A DNA stretch of 64,000 nucleotides, taken from Bathynomus jamesi. Its lineage: Eukaryota > Arthropoda > Malacostraca > Isopoda > Cirolanidae. Position numbers and translations under genes: made by a program. Under the pieces are notes generated by a model. The model did no database searches. It saw only the letters and a program-made list of their open reading frames with translations, and was not told where the DNA came from. The DNA is taken from contig JAJOZX010002571.1 of NCBI GenBank assembly GCA_023014485.1, forward strand, positions 317,001-381,000. The letters run 5' to 3'. Positions 32,114 through 42,461 of this stretch are shown here, piece by piece; the first letter of the stretch is position 1, and the number at the start of each line of letters is the position of its first letter.

Positions 32114-32360
32114 CAATGAGTGGCTGGCAACCTCGATACCCCCGCCTTTGAGCGGCTAATACCTACTTTTGAGTAGGGAGGACCTGCATGCCCTGGGGCC
32201 AATAGTGTCAAAATATAGACAATGAGGGTGACCTCTAAATATTGAGCAATACGAATAAAATTTTGCACGATGAATTATCTCCTGCAATAGCATCTATCTG
32301 GGGGGTGAGAGTGAAATTTCTATCAATTTCTGTTTTTGAGGTCATATAAGGGCCACCCTA
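32114..32360 (+). mobile_element. 3' noncoding tail and putative right end of copy 3
   Basis: The sequence after the copy 3 stop ends near 32360 in GGGCCACCCTA. Read inward this is TAGGGTGGCCC, resembling the TAGGG termini of copies 4 and 5. The left end is outside the window, so neither TIR nor TSD can be verified. The boundary is inference. Confidence 0.35.
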
Positions 32361-32710
32361 GTCTCCATCAAGGATTCAAGCAATGGATGAGGAGGAGGTG
32401 AACATTTTCTTCAGAGAAGACAAAAACATGGAGAGATTAACACCTGGCGTAAGATCCTATCGAAATCCACATGAGGGCCTCAATCCAAGACATCTCTAGA
32501 TGAATTCCAAACAGCCACCTGAACACCCAGGAGGAAAACCCTCAAGTAACCAAGCCAGAAGATTCAGCCAAATGACAAAACTCTTTATCCCACCTAATAG
32601 TTATTTTAAAATAATGACATTACTGCATATACTACTTGCTTGAAATTAGTGATTCAACATTTATATATCTAATACGTGCTCAAACCCATAATTAAGTGCA
32701 ATAACAATTA
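32361..32710. other. Intronic DNA, no gene seen
   Basis: No coding region or repeat structure is recognised between the putative right end of copy 3 and the MITE at 32711. Confidence 0.5.
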
Positions 32711-33003
32711 CAGTAAATACTCAATGAGTTGGAATTCGGGATGAGTCAGAATTCGGGATGAGTCGGAATTTGGGATGAGTCGGAATTTGGGATGAGTCGG
32801 ACTCATCCTCTGTCAAGTGCTATTATTCTTTTGTTTATTTTACTGAGTGAAGTGTTTTATTTCCTATGTCAAGGTTTGAGAGTATTTATGCCTCTTTAGG
32901 GGTAAATAGGGGGGGTAATTAAGGTAATTCACGATGAGTTGGACTTTTCAATGAGTCGGACTGGCTAGAGCCCTACATAGTCCAACTTATCAAGTATTTA
33001 CTG
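32711..33003. mobile_element. TA-flanked MITE with internal tandem unit
   Basis: Ends CAGTAAATACT...AGTATTTACTG are flanked by TA. Near the left end about four copies of a unit like GGGATGAGTCGGAATTT (about 16-17 bp) are in tandem, and related ATGAGTCGGACT words lie near the right end. It is 293 bp and noncoding, Tc1/mariner/pogo-like by TSD. Confidence 0.8.
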
Positions 33004-34423
33004 TAAGTGAATTAATAATTACGTGAATGTGTATAATCTCTAACTGAAATTAGTGATTGAGTGAGTGCATAACCTTCATTTTAAGGCAACCTACCTCTAA
33101 AAATAATTAGTGAAAATCTTAATAACCTTTGAAAATGGTAAATCTTAGTACCGTATATGTGCTTACATGTGCAATATTATTGTGCATTCTAGATTAAGAT
33201 TGGTTATTAAACTGTTAAATTTGTTATACAGACAAAGACTTGCTTTCTAGCTTAAATTCATTCATTAATGTCTCTAAGTTAAAATTATTCCTTTATATTT
33301 ACTCTCACTATGTGTTTCATATTCGTTACTGCTGTACTTTCCTTCCAAAAAGGCCAAATCTTATACATCACAGTGCTAACTTATAAAGGTTATTCTATGA
33401 AAATGAACTTTTTACAAACAAGTCTAGAATGTGACTCATGTTTCCTGTCAACAACATACCAAGAAATGAACAAATACTTCAATTACCAAATTATTAATTT
33501 CATACTCTCATTATATTTCTGCCACTCTGCGTAGAAAGAACTTTGAATTTCTATTTTTTCCCATTAAATACCTTTTACCATAAGAAAATTTCTTAAATAA
33601 AGGAATTTTCACTGGATGCTGTATGTCACATGAAATTTGTCCTAAAGCTATTGACACATAGCTCATTTCCCTCTTCAACTGTGTATTTTTATTCTTTTCT
33701 TTTTATATACTGACCTTATTTAAAATTTTTATGTAAATAATTAATTCTTAATGTTAATACTCTAAGTTTTTGCTTACTCCAGCTACTGTATAAATGAATG
33801 ATTTAACTAAATGCTCCTGCCTACTGTTATAAATTGACAATTAAAAATGTTCACATTATGACTAATAGCGTGTTGGTACTAAAAGCCAAATATAAGCAAC
33901 ATCCATTGTAAACAAAGATCATTTTGAAATAAGTTTCCCTCCAAATCTGAACTGAGATAATTCACATTTATAAATTAGTTTCCCTTAATCCAGATTGCCA
34001 ATGTCACACTGATACTTTTTTGGGGGAGTTCACTCTAAAAACAATCATACAATCAAATAAATTAAGATGATCCCTGTCTTTATTTGTAATGTAATCTAAG
34101 AAATTGATTCTTTCAATACCCAATTTTTTGATACAGATTCAGTTCTTTTTGTTTTTTTTAAAGGTTGGGTGAAACTGTTATAATGTTATAATTTGATTTA
34201 TCATCGAAGTAGAGCCATTTAATTCATTCATTAACTCACACCCTAGTATAAGACTAATTTCCTCCCGAATGGAAATCACACACCAGTGGTGACACAGCCA
34301 TACTCTTTGTATAATTGCACCTGGGTGACACAATGGATTGAGAGATACTCAGTCCCCCAAAGTTCACAGGTGATGTGAACCACTAGTGTGGTGCTGTAGG
34401 CAAGTTCCATTCCTTTGAATATA
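33004..34423. other. AT-rich intronic DNA, no gene seen
   Basis: The sequence is AT-rich with only short frames (for example 33310-33534) that have no recognisable motif. I see no feature I can support. Confidence 0.6.
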
Positions 34424-34986
34424 CAGGAATACCTCGAAATGTGTCGTTAATTCATTCTGGAATAACACGACAAAATATGAAACAACGAAATTTTAGCTAG
34501 ATTATAACATGTTTCAATGAGAAAACATTTTACTGTATTACCGTATTTTATGCCTCATAAGATGCTACAAGTGGTAAGACACACCCTATATTTAGCAAAG
34601 AATATTTAGGAAAAAAATATTTTGAAGATTTATCAGCCTGACAAAAAATATATTCCCATAACTTTATTAAAAGAACATTAAACAAAACAATAACATATGA
34701 GCCCTAAAGTGATTTTTGGAGACATTTTTCAGGAAAAAAGTGGCGTCTTATGAGGTGTAAAATACGGTATGTTATTAAACATTAATTAATCAAATTCTAC
34801 TCATTTTTCTGCAAAATATAATAATATATTATGTTGATAAACAGTGGAATTTCATCAATTTCAATCATTTTTTCACATCTTTTCAAAAAATTATGAATCT
34901 GCAAATATGGATGATGGATTGTGAAACTATAGGTAGTAAAAGATTGATGATGAATCTGTGAAATGACGAATTTTGAGGTATTCCTG
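34424..34986. mobile_element. TA-flanked MITE (CAGGAATACCTCG ends) with nested MITE
   Basis: Ends CAGGAATACCTCGAAAT and ATTTTGAGGTATTCCTG are flanked by TATA. Subterminal sequence is also inverted-repeat-like (AACGACACATTTC against TGACGAATTTT). It holds a second element at 34541-34767. It resembles pogo/Tigger ends. Confidence 0.82.
34541..34767. mobile_element. Nested TA-flanked MITE (CCGTATTTTA ends)
   Basis: Ends CCGTATTTTATGCCTCATAA and TTATGAGGTGTAAAATACGG are flanked by TA. It is 227 bp and noncoding, and sits within the MITE 34424-34986. Confidence 0.82.
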
Positions 34987-35439
34987 TATAAGGGGCTCAG
35001 TGCCCTTACAGCAGACTCCAAGGAGATGGGTCTCTGGGATGAACTGGCAGGTTTTCAGTCCATTAATGGGAATTTGGCATCAGTTTTGAAGTCGTGTATA
35101 GGAATATTTTGAATTGAAGATTGACGGGTTTTCAATTGAAGTTTGACTGTAGGAAGGCAGTAAACTTAGCAACTGAGTCATACATTCAATATTTCAAGGA
35201 CTAGAGATTAAGCTATTTTATTTGATTTCATAAACAATTTTTATTTAACTCTATAAACAATAAGAACCCAAGTGATAAATATTTGATATTGTTTAAACTA
35301 TAATCCAGTTGCATCTATTGATTAAAAGAATAACAGCCGATGCCTTTCTTTGTCCAAAACCTAAAATAACTCTCAAACAAAAAATATTCAGCATGCTCTG
35401 TGGTCATGGTGGGATCAGACATTGAGACAGTCCTTCTGA
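34987..35439. other. Intronic DNA, no gene seen
   Basis: AT-rich sequence with no recognised gene or repeat boundary. Confidence 0.5.
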
Positions 35440-35905
35440 TCCAGGAGTACCGTATCATACTCTCTTGGAGATTTCATCCATAAAACCAATGGGTGTATGA
35501 TATATATTACCACAATTAAAATCACCAAAAACCACACTGATCTTATTATTCACTAATCTGCTTAATTGGTTATACAAGTTTATATCCTTATCAATGGAGT
35601 AGTGAGGTGGCCTATAGGTATACTAGAAGTAGATGCATTACTTTATTATTTAGGTTTAGATCAATTCCCAACATTTCATAAGCAGATACGATATTACTGT
35701 TTACCAGGTGCAGGAAGTCACAAGCACACAAAAGTACACTGCCACCTTCCCTTCCATTACTATCTTTGTGAAACATTTTGTAATTTTCTGACAAAATCCC
35801 TTGATTCAGAATGATTCCAGGATTCTGTTATTCCTATGATATCAAAGTTCTCAGTTTTGACTAGCGCTATAAATGCCACTAGTTTGAACTTCTAAGTGAC
35901 CTAGC
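35440..35905 (-). pseudogene. CR1-like LINE endonuclease relic
   Basis: The minus strand in shifting frames reads ENFDIIGIT, LGIDLNLNNKVMHLLLVY, NQLSRLVNNKISVVFGDFNC and GNIYHTP. These are apurinic-endonuclease motifs of CR1-type LINEs (GDFN core). Many stops and indels make this a dead, old copy. The RT that should follow is absent. It belongs with the esterase-like ORF1 at 36230-36663. Confidence 0.65.
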
Positions 35906-35984
35906 ATTGAAGAGCATAGTTTTAAGACATTTTAAGTTGTTGTTTCTCCTAACTGGCCTTAGTCATTTCCTGAAGCAGGTGAAT

Positions 35985-36205
35985 CAACTACTGGGGGGGG
36001 AGAGTAGGATGGACTATTGGGGAGACAGGACTATCTGCTAGGGGGTGGAGGACTGACTGCTGTAGGGACAGGACTATCTGCTGGGGGTGGTGGGACTGAC
36101 TGCTACTGGATTAACTATTGGGAGAGTAGGATGAACTATTGGAGGAGCAGGACTGAGGAAGGAGGACTAACTGCTGGGTGAGTAGGATCAATTGCTGGTT
36201 TGGAG
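35985..36205 (-). repeat. Degenerate minisatellite in LINE relic (CTGCTGGGGG/GGACT units)
   Basis: Degenerate units of about 30-40 bp resembling GGACTATCTGCTGGGGG recur about six times. On the minus strand they would encode Pro/Ser/Gln-rich linker between ORF1 and the endonuclease of the CR1 relic. Confidence 0.65.
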
Positions 36206-36229
36206 GGGGTCCTAGTTTAAAAAGATTAT

Positions 36230-36663
36230 ACAAATTTATGTTCAGTAAATCACCAACCTATTTCTTCCCCTTCTGAATAAAGTGTATCCCATCTAAACCA
36301 AAGTACGCCCCATTTCCAAAGAATGTAGGCTAAAAATCAACAAACTTTAGGCCTTTTTCCTCACACATGCTTTTAACTCTAATTTATGCTAATGGCTTTA
36401 CTTAAGGTACAGTCACTAGCACATATTTGTGGGAGAATCCCTACAACCAATCTCATATCTGTCTTCTCTTTAACCTTGTTGGTTAGGATCTTGAACTCTT
36501 CTACAGTGGTCTCTGCCTGCTCTCCCTCCCAATAGACAGACAGACAGAAATTGGCAAAGTCATAAACTATTCTTTGTGAAACGTGGATCTCAAGTAAAAA
36601 ACTGAATATGAAACACTGTTTCTTAAGTAAGGGAATGATTTCTAAGTGTTTGAAACTTGCCAA
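36230..36663 (-). pseudogene. CR1-like LINE ORF1 relic with SGNH-esterase-like domain
   Basis: The minus-strand frame (36379-36663 and beyond) reads EQAETTVEEFKILTNKVKEK, MRLVVGILPQICASDCTLSK and, after stops, GLDGIHFIQKGKK and VGDLLN. CR1-clade LINEs commonly carry an SGNH-hydrolase-like esterase in ORF1, whose last block is a D-x-x-H like DGIH here. It starts just after TAF11 exon C and is probably an intronic insertion. Not active. Confidence 0.6.
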
Positions 36664-36678
36664 ATAACTTTGCCTTAC

Positions 36679-36775
36679 CTTCTTCTACCACTTCACTAAC
36701 AAAAACTTTAGCAATGCCTGCCATTGCAATGACAACATTCTGTGAAACTGAACAACCAGTTATAGTTTGCATAAC
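36679..36775 (-). CDS. TAF11: TAF11 exon C (central histone fold)
   Basis: This 97-bp exon follows the acceptor TTTTTCTGCAG and ends at donor GTAAGG on the minus strand. It encodes 32 residues including [20 protein letters not shown] and then VVEE. That corresponds to the helix 2 region of TAF11 (human [20 protein letters not shown]), leaving a phase-1 G where an Ala codon is expected. Exon B ends on a full codon, so B-C joining keeps the frame. The next exon (family pattern near PLQPKH...REAVRRL) was not found by eye down to position 1, so the last intron may exceed 36 kb. Confidence 0.95.
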
Positions 36776-37409
36776 CTGCAGAAAAAAATATCAAATTAAA
36801 TAACACAAAATGGAAGTTTATAAAGAACTTTTTATTAAGGTTGGCATATTGGAATAAATGCAAAAACAAATGCTGCTTCTTAAGCAATAGTTCTTTAAAA
36901 TTGAATGGACCTAATCATGATAAATCATTCAGAGAGTGTTGGTTTACCAATTTTTCAAACATGGCAACATCAACTAAATTTTGCTAAATTACCAAATGCT
37001 CTTTTTCCATTCTCAATGAGGTAGCACGGCAAGATGAATAAACACCAGACCAGAGATGAGCATTCAAATTACAAACTGCACACTGGGGCCAAATCATTAG
37101 TGATATATATAAAGTACCATTCCAATTTTGGAGACTCAGCATTAGCTTTTTATGAAAAAAACTGGAAAACATCTAGAAGTGATTATGCATGAGACACTTC
37201 CCTCTATTTTCAGTTATTCTTTGCAATTAATTTTTGACACTACATTCTGCAAGAACAAAGTTCATTTCTCATTCAGTTTTTGATCTCTCATTCTCTCACT
37301 TCTAAATAATTACTGCCTTATTCACTATGGAAACAAATTTTTAAAGCTTAGTACAGTACCTATTATACTGTTATTTTAACCTTCACCCTTCACTGTGTGA
37401 TATTCACCA
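36776..37409. other. Start of TAF11 intron B-C, no gene seen
   Basis: Noncoding AT-rich sequence upstream (minus-strand sense) of exon C. It holds the polypyrimidine tract and acceptor at 36776-36790. Confidence 0.6.
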
Positions 37410-37597
37410 TGGTTTAATGTGTATATGGATGGGTTATTGAAAGCAAGAATGCTAGAGAGAGAGAGGAATATGCCCTAAGTCTGAATTCAAAAGAGAATGA
37501 GTGGAGGCTGTCACATCTGATGTATAGTGATGATGGATGAATCAAAGAACGAATTAAGGAGAGCAGTGACAAGTTTTGGTGATGTATGTGAAAGGAG
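37410..37597 (+). pseudogene. LINE D relic, RT segment left of hAT-2
   Basis: The plus strand in broken frames shows ENEWRLSHLMYSDDG (degenerate F/YADD region) and AVTSFGDVCER. The reading continues after hAT-2 at 50742 (GLMNVNKIVVLIAEKEE). It is an old, heavily mutated LINE forming the bottom layer of the intron stack. Confidence 0.65.
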
Positions 37598-38327
37598 TAG
37601 GGATGCACCGGATATCGGATCACGATCCAGTATCCAGCCAGATACCAGATATCAAGTATGATCCAGCCAGATACCAGATAATTAATTAACATTTTAATCA
37701 CATTATGTTGATAAAAAACTTCATATTTCAAGTTTTTCTGTATACTTTATTATGGCTAATACCAGACAATTTTATTCAGCTGTGGGAACAGGCATGTGCA
37801 ATAAAGGGCTAAATTAACATTTATAATGATTTTCTTTTAAACAAAAAACACACAAAGTTAGCAGAACTTGGTCCAATCAACTTTGCCTTTTTTCTCGAGA
37901 GTTACCCCCAAAATATGGAAAATGTTAAATTTTCTATTAAGACAATTTAAGTCTTTGAAAATTTAATACACTTTTTTTTTTTTTTTTTTTTTTCCCCAAT
38001 TTAAATTCTGTTCTAAGCCTACTACTAACACATATCCTAATTATTTAAATTTAAAACTTAGCAAATTATCAAATATCTTATTCTTTTTGTTGTATCAAAA
38101 TATACTAAAAATAATTCAAAACTTATTGGTTTTATGAAAAGGCAATACAGTATAAATTAAATAATCTACTAAATTATTGTGCATCTGGCAGCAGTGATGA
38201 AAAATATGACATTATTGAAAACAATGAAAAATATAACTATATATTTTTACGGTTATATTTATCACACATCTATCATTTACATTTAATAATTATATATTGA
38301 GAAAGAAAATGTTTTTGTTATAATATA

Positions 38328-39222
38328 CAGGGTGTACATAAAGTCAGGATCTATTTTTGTGAAGCACTTGGAAATTATATGGAATTCAATCATAAAATGA
38401 TAAAGTGGTAACATTTATTAAATAATTAAGAGTAGGATTCGACGTGACGCCCATCAGTATCCCTGCACAGCTCAAATCATTCCGCAGCATTTCTAAACAC
38501 ATTCTGGAGCATTTGCGGGGTTATGTTATCTGCAGCAGTTCGTATACGTGTACGTAAGTTTTTAAGACTCGTAATCTTCATCTGATAGACGTGCGATTTG
38601 ATAAAGCCCCATGCAAAGAAATCTAAAGGGGTTAAATCTGGTGATCTCGCTGGCCAAGGTCTGTTGCTTCCGCGTCCGATCCAGCGAGTTGGAAAACGTC
38701 CATTTAGATAATCCTGAACAATTTTGGCATAGTGACAAGGAGCACCATCATGTTGATAGACGACGGTACTAACAATCCTATCCCCGTTGTCTATCAACAT
38801 GATTGTGCTCCTTGTCACTATGGCAAAATTGTTAAGGATTATCTGAATGGATGTTTTCCAAATCGCTGGATCGGACGCGGAAGCAACAGACCTTGGCCAG
38901 TGAGATCACCAGATTTAACCCCTTTAGATTTCTTTGCATGGGGCTTTACCAAATCGCACGTCAATCAGACAAAGATTACGAGTCTTAAAAACTTACGTAC
39001 ACGTATACGAACTGCTGCAGATAACATAACCCCGCAAATGCTCCAGAATGTGTTTAGAAATGCTGCGGAACGATTTGAGCTGTGCAGGGATACTGATGGG
39101 CGTCACGTCGAATCCTACTCTTAATTATTTAATAAATGTTAGCACTTTATCATTTTATGATTGAATTCCATATAATTTCCAAGTGCTTCACAAAAATAGA
39201 TCCTGACTTTATGTACACCCTG
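38328..39222. mobile_element. Palindromic mariner-derived fold-back FB2
   Basis: 895 bp with complete ends CAGGGTGTACATAAAGTCAG on both sides and flanking TA. Both arms encode the mariner C-terminal third, as in FB1. The asymmetric loop (near 38765-38800) reads in the opposite direction to FB1, so the two copies inserted in opposite orientations. Confidence 0.92.
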
Positions 39223-39508
39223 TATATGTAAAAAATATAGCTAATATATACATATATACTGTATAAAAAATGCAGATTAGGAATTTTGTTTATTCAATAA
39301 AAAAAAATCCATAAACCAAAAATATGACATGAACTTACTTTATATATATATAAATGAAATGAAAATGAAATGAAATGAAAATGAAAAGGTTTATTGGCAG
39401 ACTATAGTCCATATGACAAATATTATTAATACAATGACTTCATATACTAAGGATAGAAATATATACAATTGATTAGAAATAATACTGCACTGTCGAAGTT
39501 AAGTGGAG

Positions 39509-40049
39509 CTAGAGACAGACGTTTTCGTACCAAGAAGTCCATAGCTTAGAGGATAAATGGCAGGACTCACGGATAGCTTGGATGATCGGATTGGTTGATT
39601 TTTTAATTCTTTGCATCAGACTGTGTTGAGCACATCTTGTTACCTCCGGGAAGCTCAGGACATTGCAGGTAGCAAACATTTGCGAAGCTGAGCATCTCGG
39701 GGGTAATTTATGTAAGAGTCTAAAAGACCTGTTGTACAGCAAATTTAGGGTTCTGCCAGAACCTTTTTTATAATTCACCCAGAGTTGCTGACCGTATATA
39801 TTACTGCAGAAAGTACGAAAGTGTGTGTCTTTAGCTTCACTTGTACAGAAACGAAAGTTCCTTATGGTCATATTCACTTTAGCACACAGGCTTCGAGATT
39901 GTTTTCTTATATCCGAGTCATCACTCAAGGAGCTGGTAATAGTTTGACCCAAATACTTAAACTCTTGTACTTCCTCAATTACTTCACCATTCATTTTAAA
40001 CCTTATATCAGCTGGCTGATTATAATTACAGCTTTTAGGATGAAATTGC
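39509..40049 (-). pseudogene. LINE E RT thumb and C-terminal domain
   Basis: The minus-strand frame starts at about 39994 (MNGEVIEEVQEFKYLGQTIT) and continues with SDDSDIRKQSRSLCAKVNM, FCSNIYGQQLWVNYKKG, LYNRSFRLLHKLPPRCSAS and FPEVTRCAQHSLMQRI. This FKYLG...LW...R.L arrangement is the post-catalytic part of LINE RTs. It is separated from the YADD part by hAT-3 (TSD GAAATTGC). Confidence 0.82.
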
Positions 40050-40654
40050 CAGGGCTGTGGAGTCGGTGATAAAATTTGCTGACTCCAACTCCGACTCCAA
40101 AAATTTTAACATTCTGACTCTGAATCCGACTCCAGAAATCTGACTTGTATAATTATGACTCCGACTCTGATGGAATGTTAAGGCCAAATTGATTACGATT
40201 AGCTTTATTAGGCCAATGGAGATTCATAAACAAGGCATTTCATCACCACCACATGACTCATCAGTTACTTAGTGGCTGTAACTATGCCTTAATGGCTTTT
40301 TTTCTCTTTATTCAAAAATTACAATAAATCCCAAAATACAAACTGATTGAAGCTTAAACAAAATAAAATTATTATTGGTTTAGCAAATTAATATGTTTTT
40401 GTATTATTATAAACATCCGTAATACGTAATATTTTCCATCAGCAATGAGTGAAAAATATTCAAAAACAGCAGATTTATACTTTTGATGTGACATTACGCT
40501 GTTATCATTACTTATCAAATTGAAATCTAAAAATCTGAAAAAGATTTAGGGTTGCTAGTAAAAAAAATTTTAATTTCCTTTTATTAATTATGTTAATTAA
40601 TTAATTATAATCCCTATTAATTATAAGCAACTATATTTATATATTATTTATATA

Positions 40655-42007
40655 CAGGGTGTCCCAGAATTAACTATTTCAATGAAATCAGACAAATTTA
40701 ATAAAAACTGACATAATTTTGTGTTTATTACTAAATTATGATACAAAAACAAATAGATTTATAAATCATAAGTCAAAACTTTATTGAGAAGTTTCAACAT
40801 GTGCACCGTCTGTATCTCTGCAAATTTCAAATCTATCCTCAGCGCTGCGAAACACATTTTGAAGCATTTCAGGTGTTATCTCCCGCACTGCCAACTGGAT
40901 GCGTTCTTTAAGTTCAGCTAAACTATTGATCTTTTGGCGATAAACCTTTGTTTTTATGAAACCCCATGCAAAGAAATCCAGGGGTGTCAAATCCAGAGAA
41001 CGCGGAGGCCAAGGTCGAGGTCCTCCACGTCCAATCCACCGATTCGGAAGGCATCTGTTGAGGTATTCTCGAACAATTAGAGCATAATGACATGGTGCTC
41101 CATCTTGTTGAAACACAACATTATCAAGAATGCCATTATCAAGAAGCTGTGGTTCGAGAAACTGCTGAAGCATATCAAGGTAGATGGTACTTGTTACAGT
41201 TGCTTCCGCAAAGAAGAATGGGCCATAAATTTTGGATTTGGTCATTCCAAGCCACACGTTAACTTTTGGAGAGTCTCTTTGCCATTCTATGACTTCAGAC
41301 GGTCTTTTATTGGACCAGATACGACAGTTGTGTCGATTGACTTTACCACACGTGTGGAAAGTCGCCTCATCACTGAATAAGATGTTATCCAATAAACTTT
41401 CATTTTCGATTTGATCCACAATTTCTGCACACCTTGCTGCTCGATTTAGATAATCCTCTTCATTTAGGGCATGCAGTACTTGAATGTGATAAGCCTTTTT
41501 CATCAGTGTCGAACGCAAGATTCTATGAACTGTTGTCTTGGATATATTGAGTCTTCGACCGGCCTCCCTAACCGAAGTTGTTGGTTCATCCTCAAACAAT
41601 TGTCGTACCTGTTCGGTACTGTTACGTGCTGTCCTTGGGCGTCCTCTTCCCACCTCGTCGTGTACGGATCCAGTTCTTTTAAATTTGTTCACAAGTTCAT
41701 GAATCGCTTTGTCTGTAGGACCGGTTCTGTGGAATCTTCTTGTAAATTTTTCTCTGATTTCATTACATTGCGTTCCTTTGATACGGGATGTTACAACAAA
41801 GATGCATTCTTGTGTATTCATTATTAATAGGGTTCTGAAAGAGAATGAAAATAAAACTATGAAAAAATTATGAAAATAAAATTCTGAAAATTTTTTAGAA
41901 ATTTATACATTTTTAACACATTAAACATGATAAACATAAATAAAAGTGTGTTTTTAAAAAATTTGTCCGATTTCATTGAAATAGATAGTTAATTCTGGGA
42001 CACCCTG
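40655..42007 (-). mobile_element. Mariner M1 (DD41D type), apparently complete
   Basis: TIRs of about 33 bp start CAGGGTGTCCCAGAATTAAC and are flanked by TA. It is 1353 bp with a single uninterrupted transposase ORF on the minus strand. It lies inside hAT-3, next to the hairpin MITE. Confidence 0.93.
40781..41821 (-). CDS. Mariner transposase M1, intact ORF
   Basis: 346 residues from ATG at 41819-41821. Two N-terminal helix-turn-helix regions: IREKFTRRFHRTG...AIHELVNKFKRTGS, and TTSVREAGRRLNISKTTVHR. They are linked by GRGRPRT (GRPR-like). Catalytic residues: ILFSDEATFHTCG (D1), VVFQQDGAPCHY (D2) and LTPLDFFAWG (D3, 41 residues after D2), the DD41D spacing. The SPD motif before D3 is SLD here. 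Cut-and-paste transposition at TA sites is inferred from the family. No stops or frameshifts, so it may be recently active. Confidence 0.93.
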   Translation of the reverse strand: MNTQECIFVVTSRIKGTQCNEIREKFTRRFHRTGPTDKAIHELVNKFKRTGSVHDEVGRGRPRTARNSTEQVRQLFEDEPTTSVREAGRRLNISKTTVHRILRSTLMKKAYHIQVLHALNEEDYLNRAARCAEIVDQIENESLLDNILFSDEATFHTCGKVNRHNCRIWSNKRPSEVIEWQRDSPKVNVWLGMTKSKIYGPFFFAEATVTSTIYLDMLQQFLEPQLLDNGILDNVVFQQDGAPCHYALIVREYLNRCLPNRWIGRGGPRPWPPRSLDLTPLDFFAWGFIKTKVYRQKINSLAELKERIQLAVREITPEMLQNVFRSAEDRFEICRDTDGAHVETSQ

Positions 42008-42019
42008 TATTTATATATT

Positions 42020-42265
42020 ATATGAGGCGTTGCATGGAAGAAGGGTGACCTAGCCAAAATCAAATCTTTGAGAAAAATGCATTTTAAGTTGGAGAGGTAT
42101 TTATCGACAATTAGGTAGAAGAAGGGCTACCTAGCCATTTTTGGCAAAAATGAATTATTGCTGTTTTCAGTAGCTTAATATATTATATTAAGCTACTGAA
42201 AATCAGCAATAATTCATTTTCACCAAAAATGGCTAGGTCGCCCTTCTTCCACGCAATGCCTCATA
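42020..42265. mobile_element. Hairpin MITE, copy 2 (ATGAGGCGTTG family)
   Basis: Nearly identical to 2069-2311, including the long internal palindrome around TAATATATTATATTA. It starts about 13 bp right of the M1 end, in TA-rich DNA of hAT-3. Confidence 0.88.
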
Positions 42266-42461
42266 TATTATATTAAAACATTAGGTTAAATCTATTTTAT
42301 TCATAAAATTGAGCTAGGCCTAGGCTGCTATGGTTATAGTTGAAGGATTTGCACCGACTCTGACTCCATCCAACTATGCACTTCTGACTCCGACTCCACT
42401 CAAAATTGACCGACTCCATGACTCCTCCTCCTGACTCCGACTCCACAGCCCTGGAAATTGC

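Larger units (their letters stand above)
40050..42453. mobile_element. hAT-3: nonautonomous hAT element with GACTCC subterminal repeats
   Basis: Ends CAGGGCTGTGGAGTCGG and CCGACTCCACAGCCCTG are flanked by the 8-bp TSD GAAATTGC (40042-40049, 42454-42461). Many tandem-like GACTCCGACTC words are inside both ends. It contains mariner M1 and the hairpin MITE. Without them it is about 0.8 kb and noncoding. These ends match a widespread hAT type. Confidence 0.92.

Noticed and set aside
33310..33534. 74-codon frame at 33310
   Set aside because: AT-rich intron sequence, no motif, no conserved context.
32361..36678. Last TAF11 exon (expected PLQPKH-REAVRRL region)
   Set aside because: I looked on the minus strand left of exon C and found no matching segment with splice sites; it is probably beyond position 1 or too diverged to see by eye.
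37414..37731. Minus-strand frame 37414-37731 as a gene
   Set aside because: It crosses the hAT-2 left end and is antisense to the LINE D relic.
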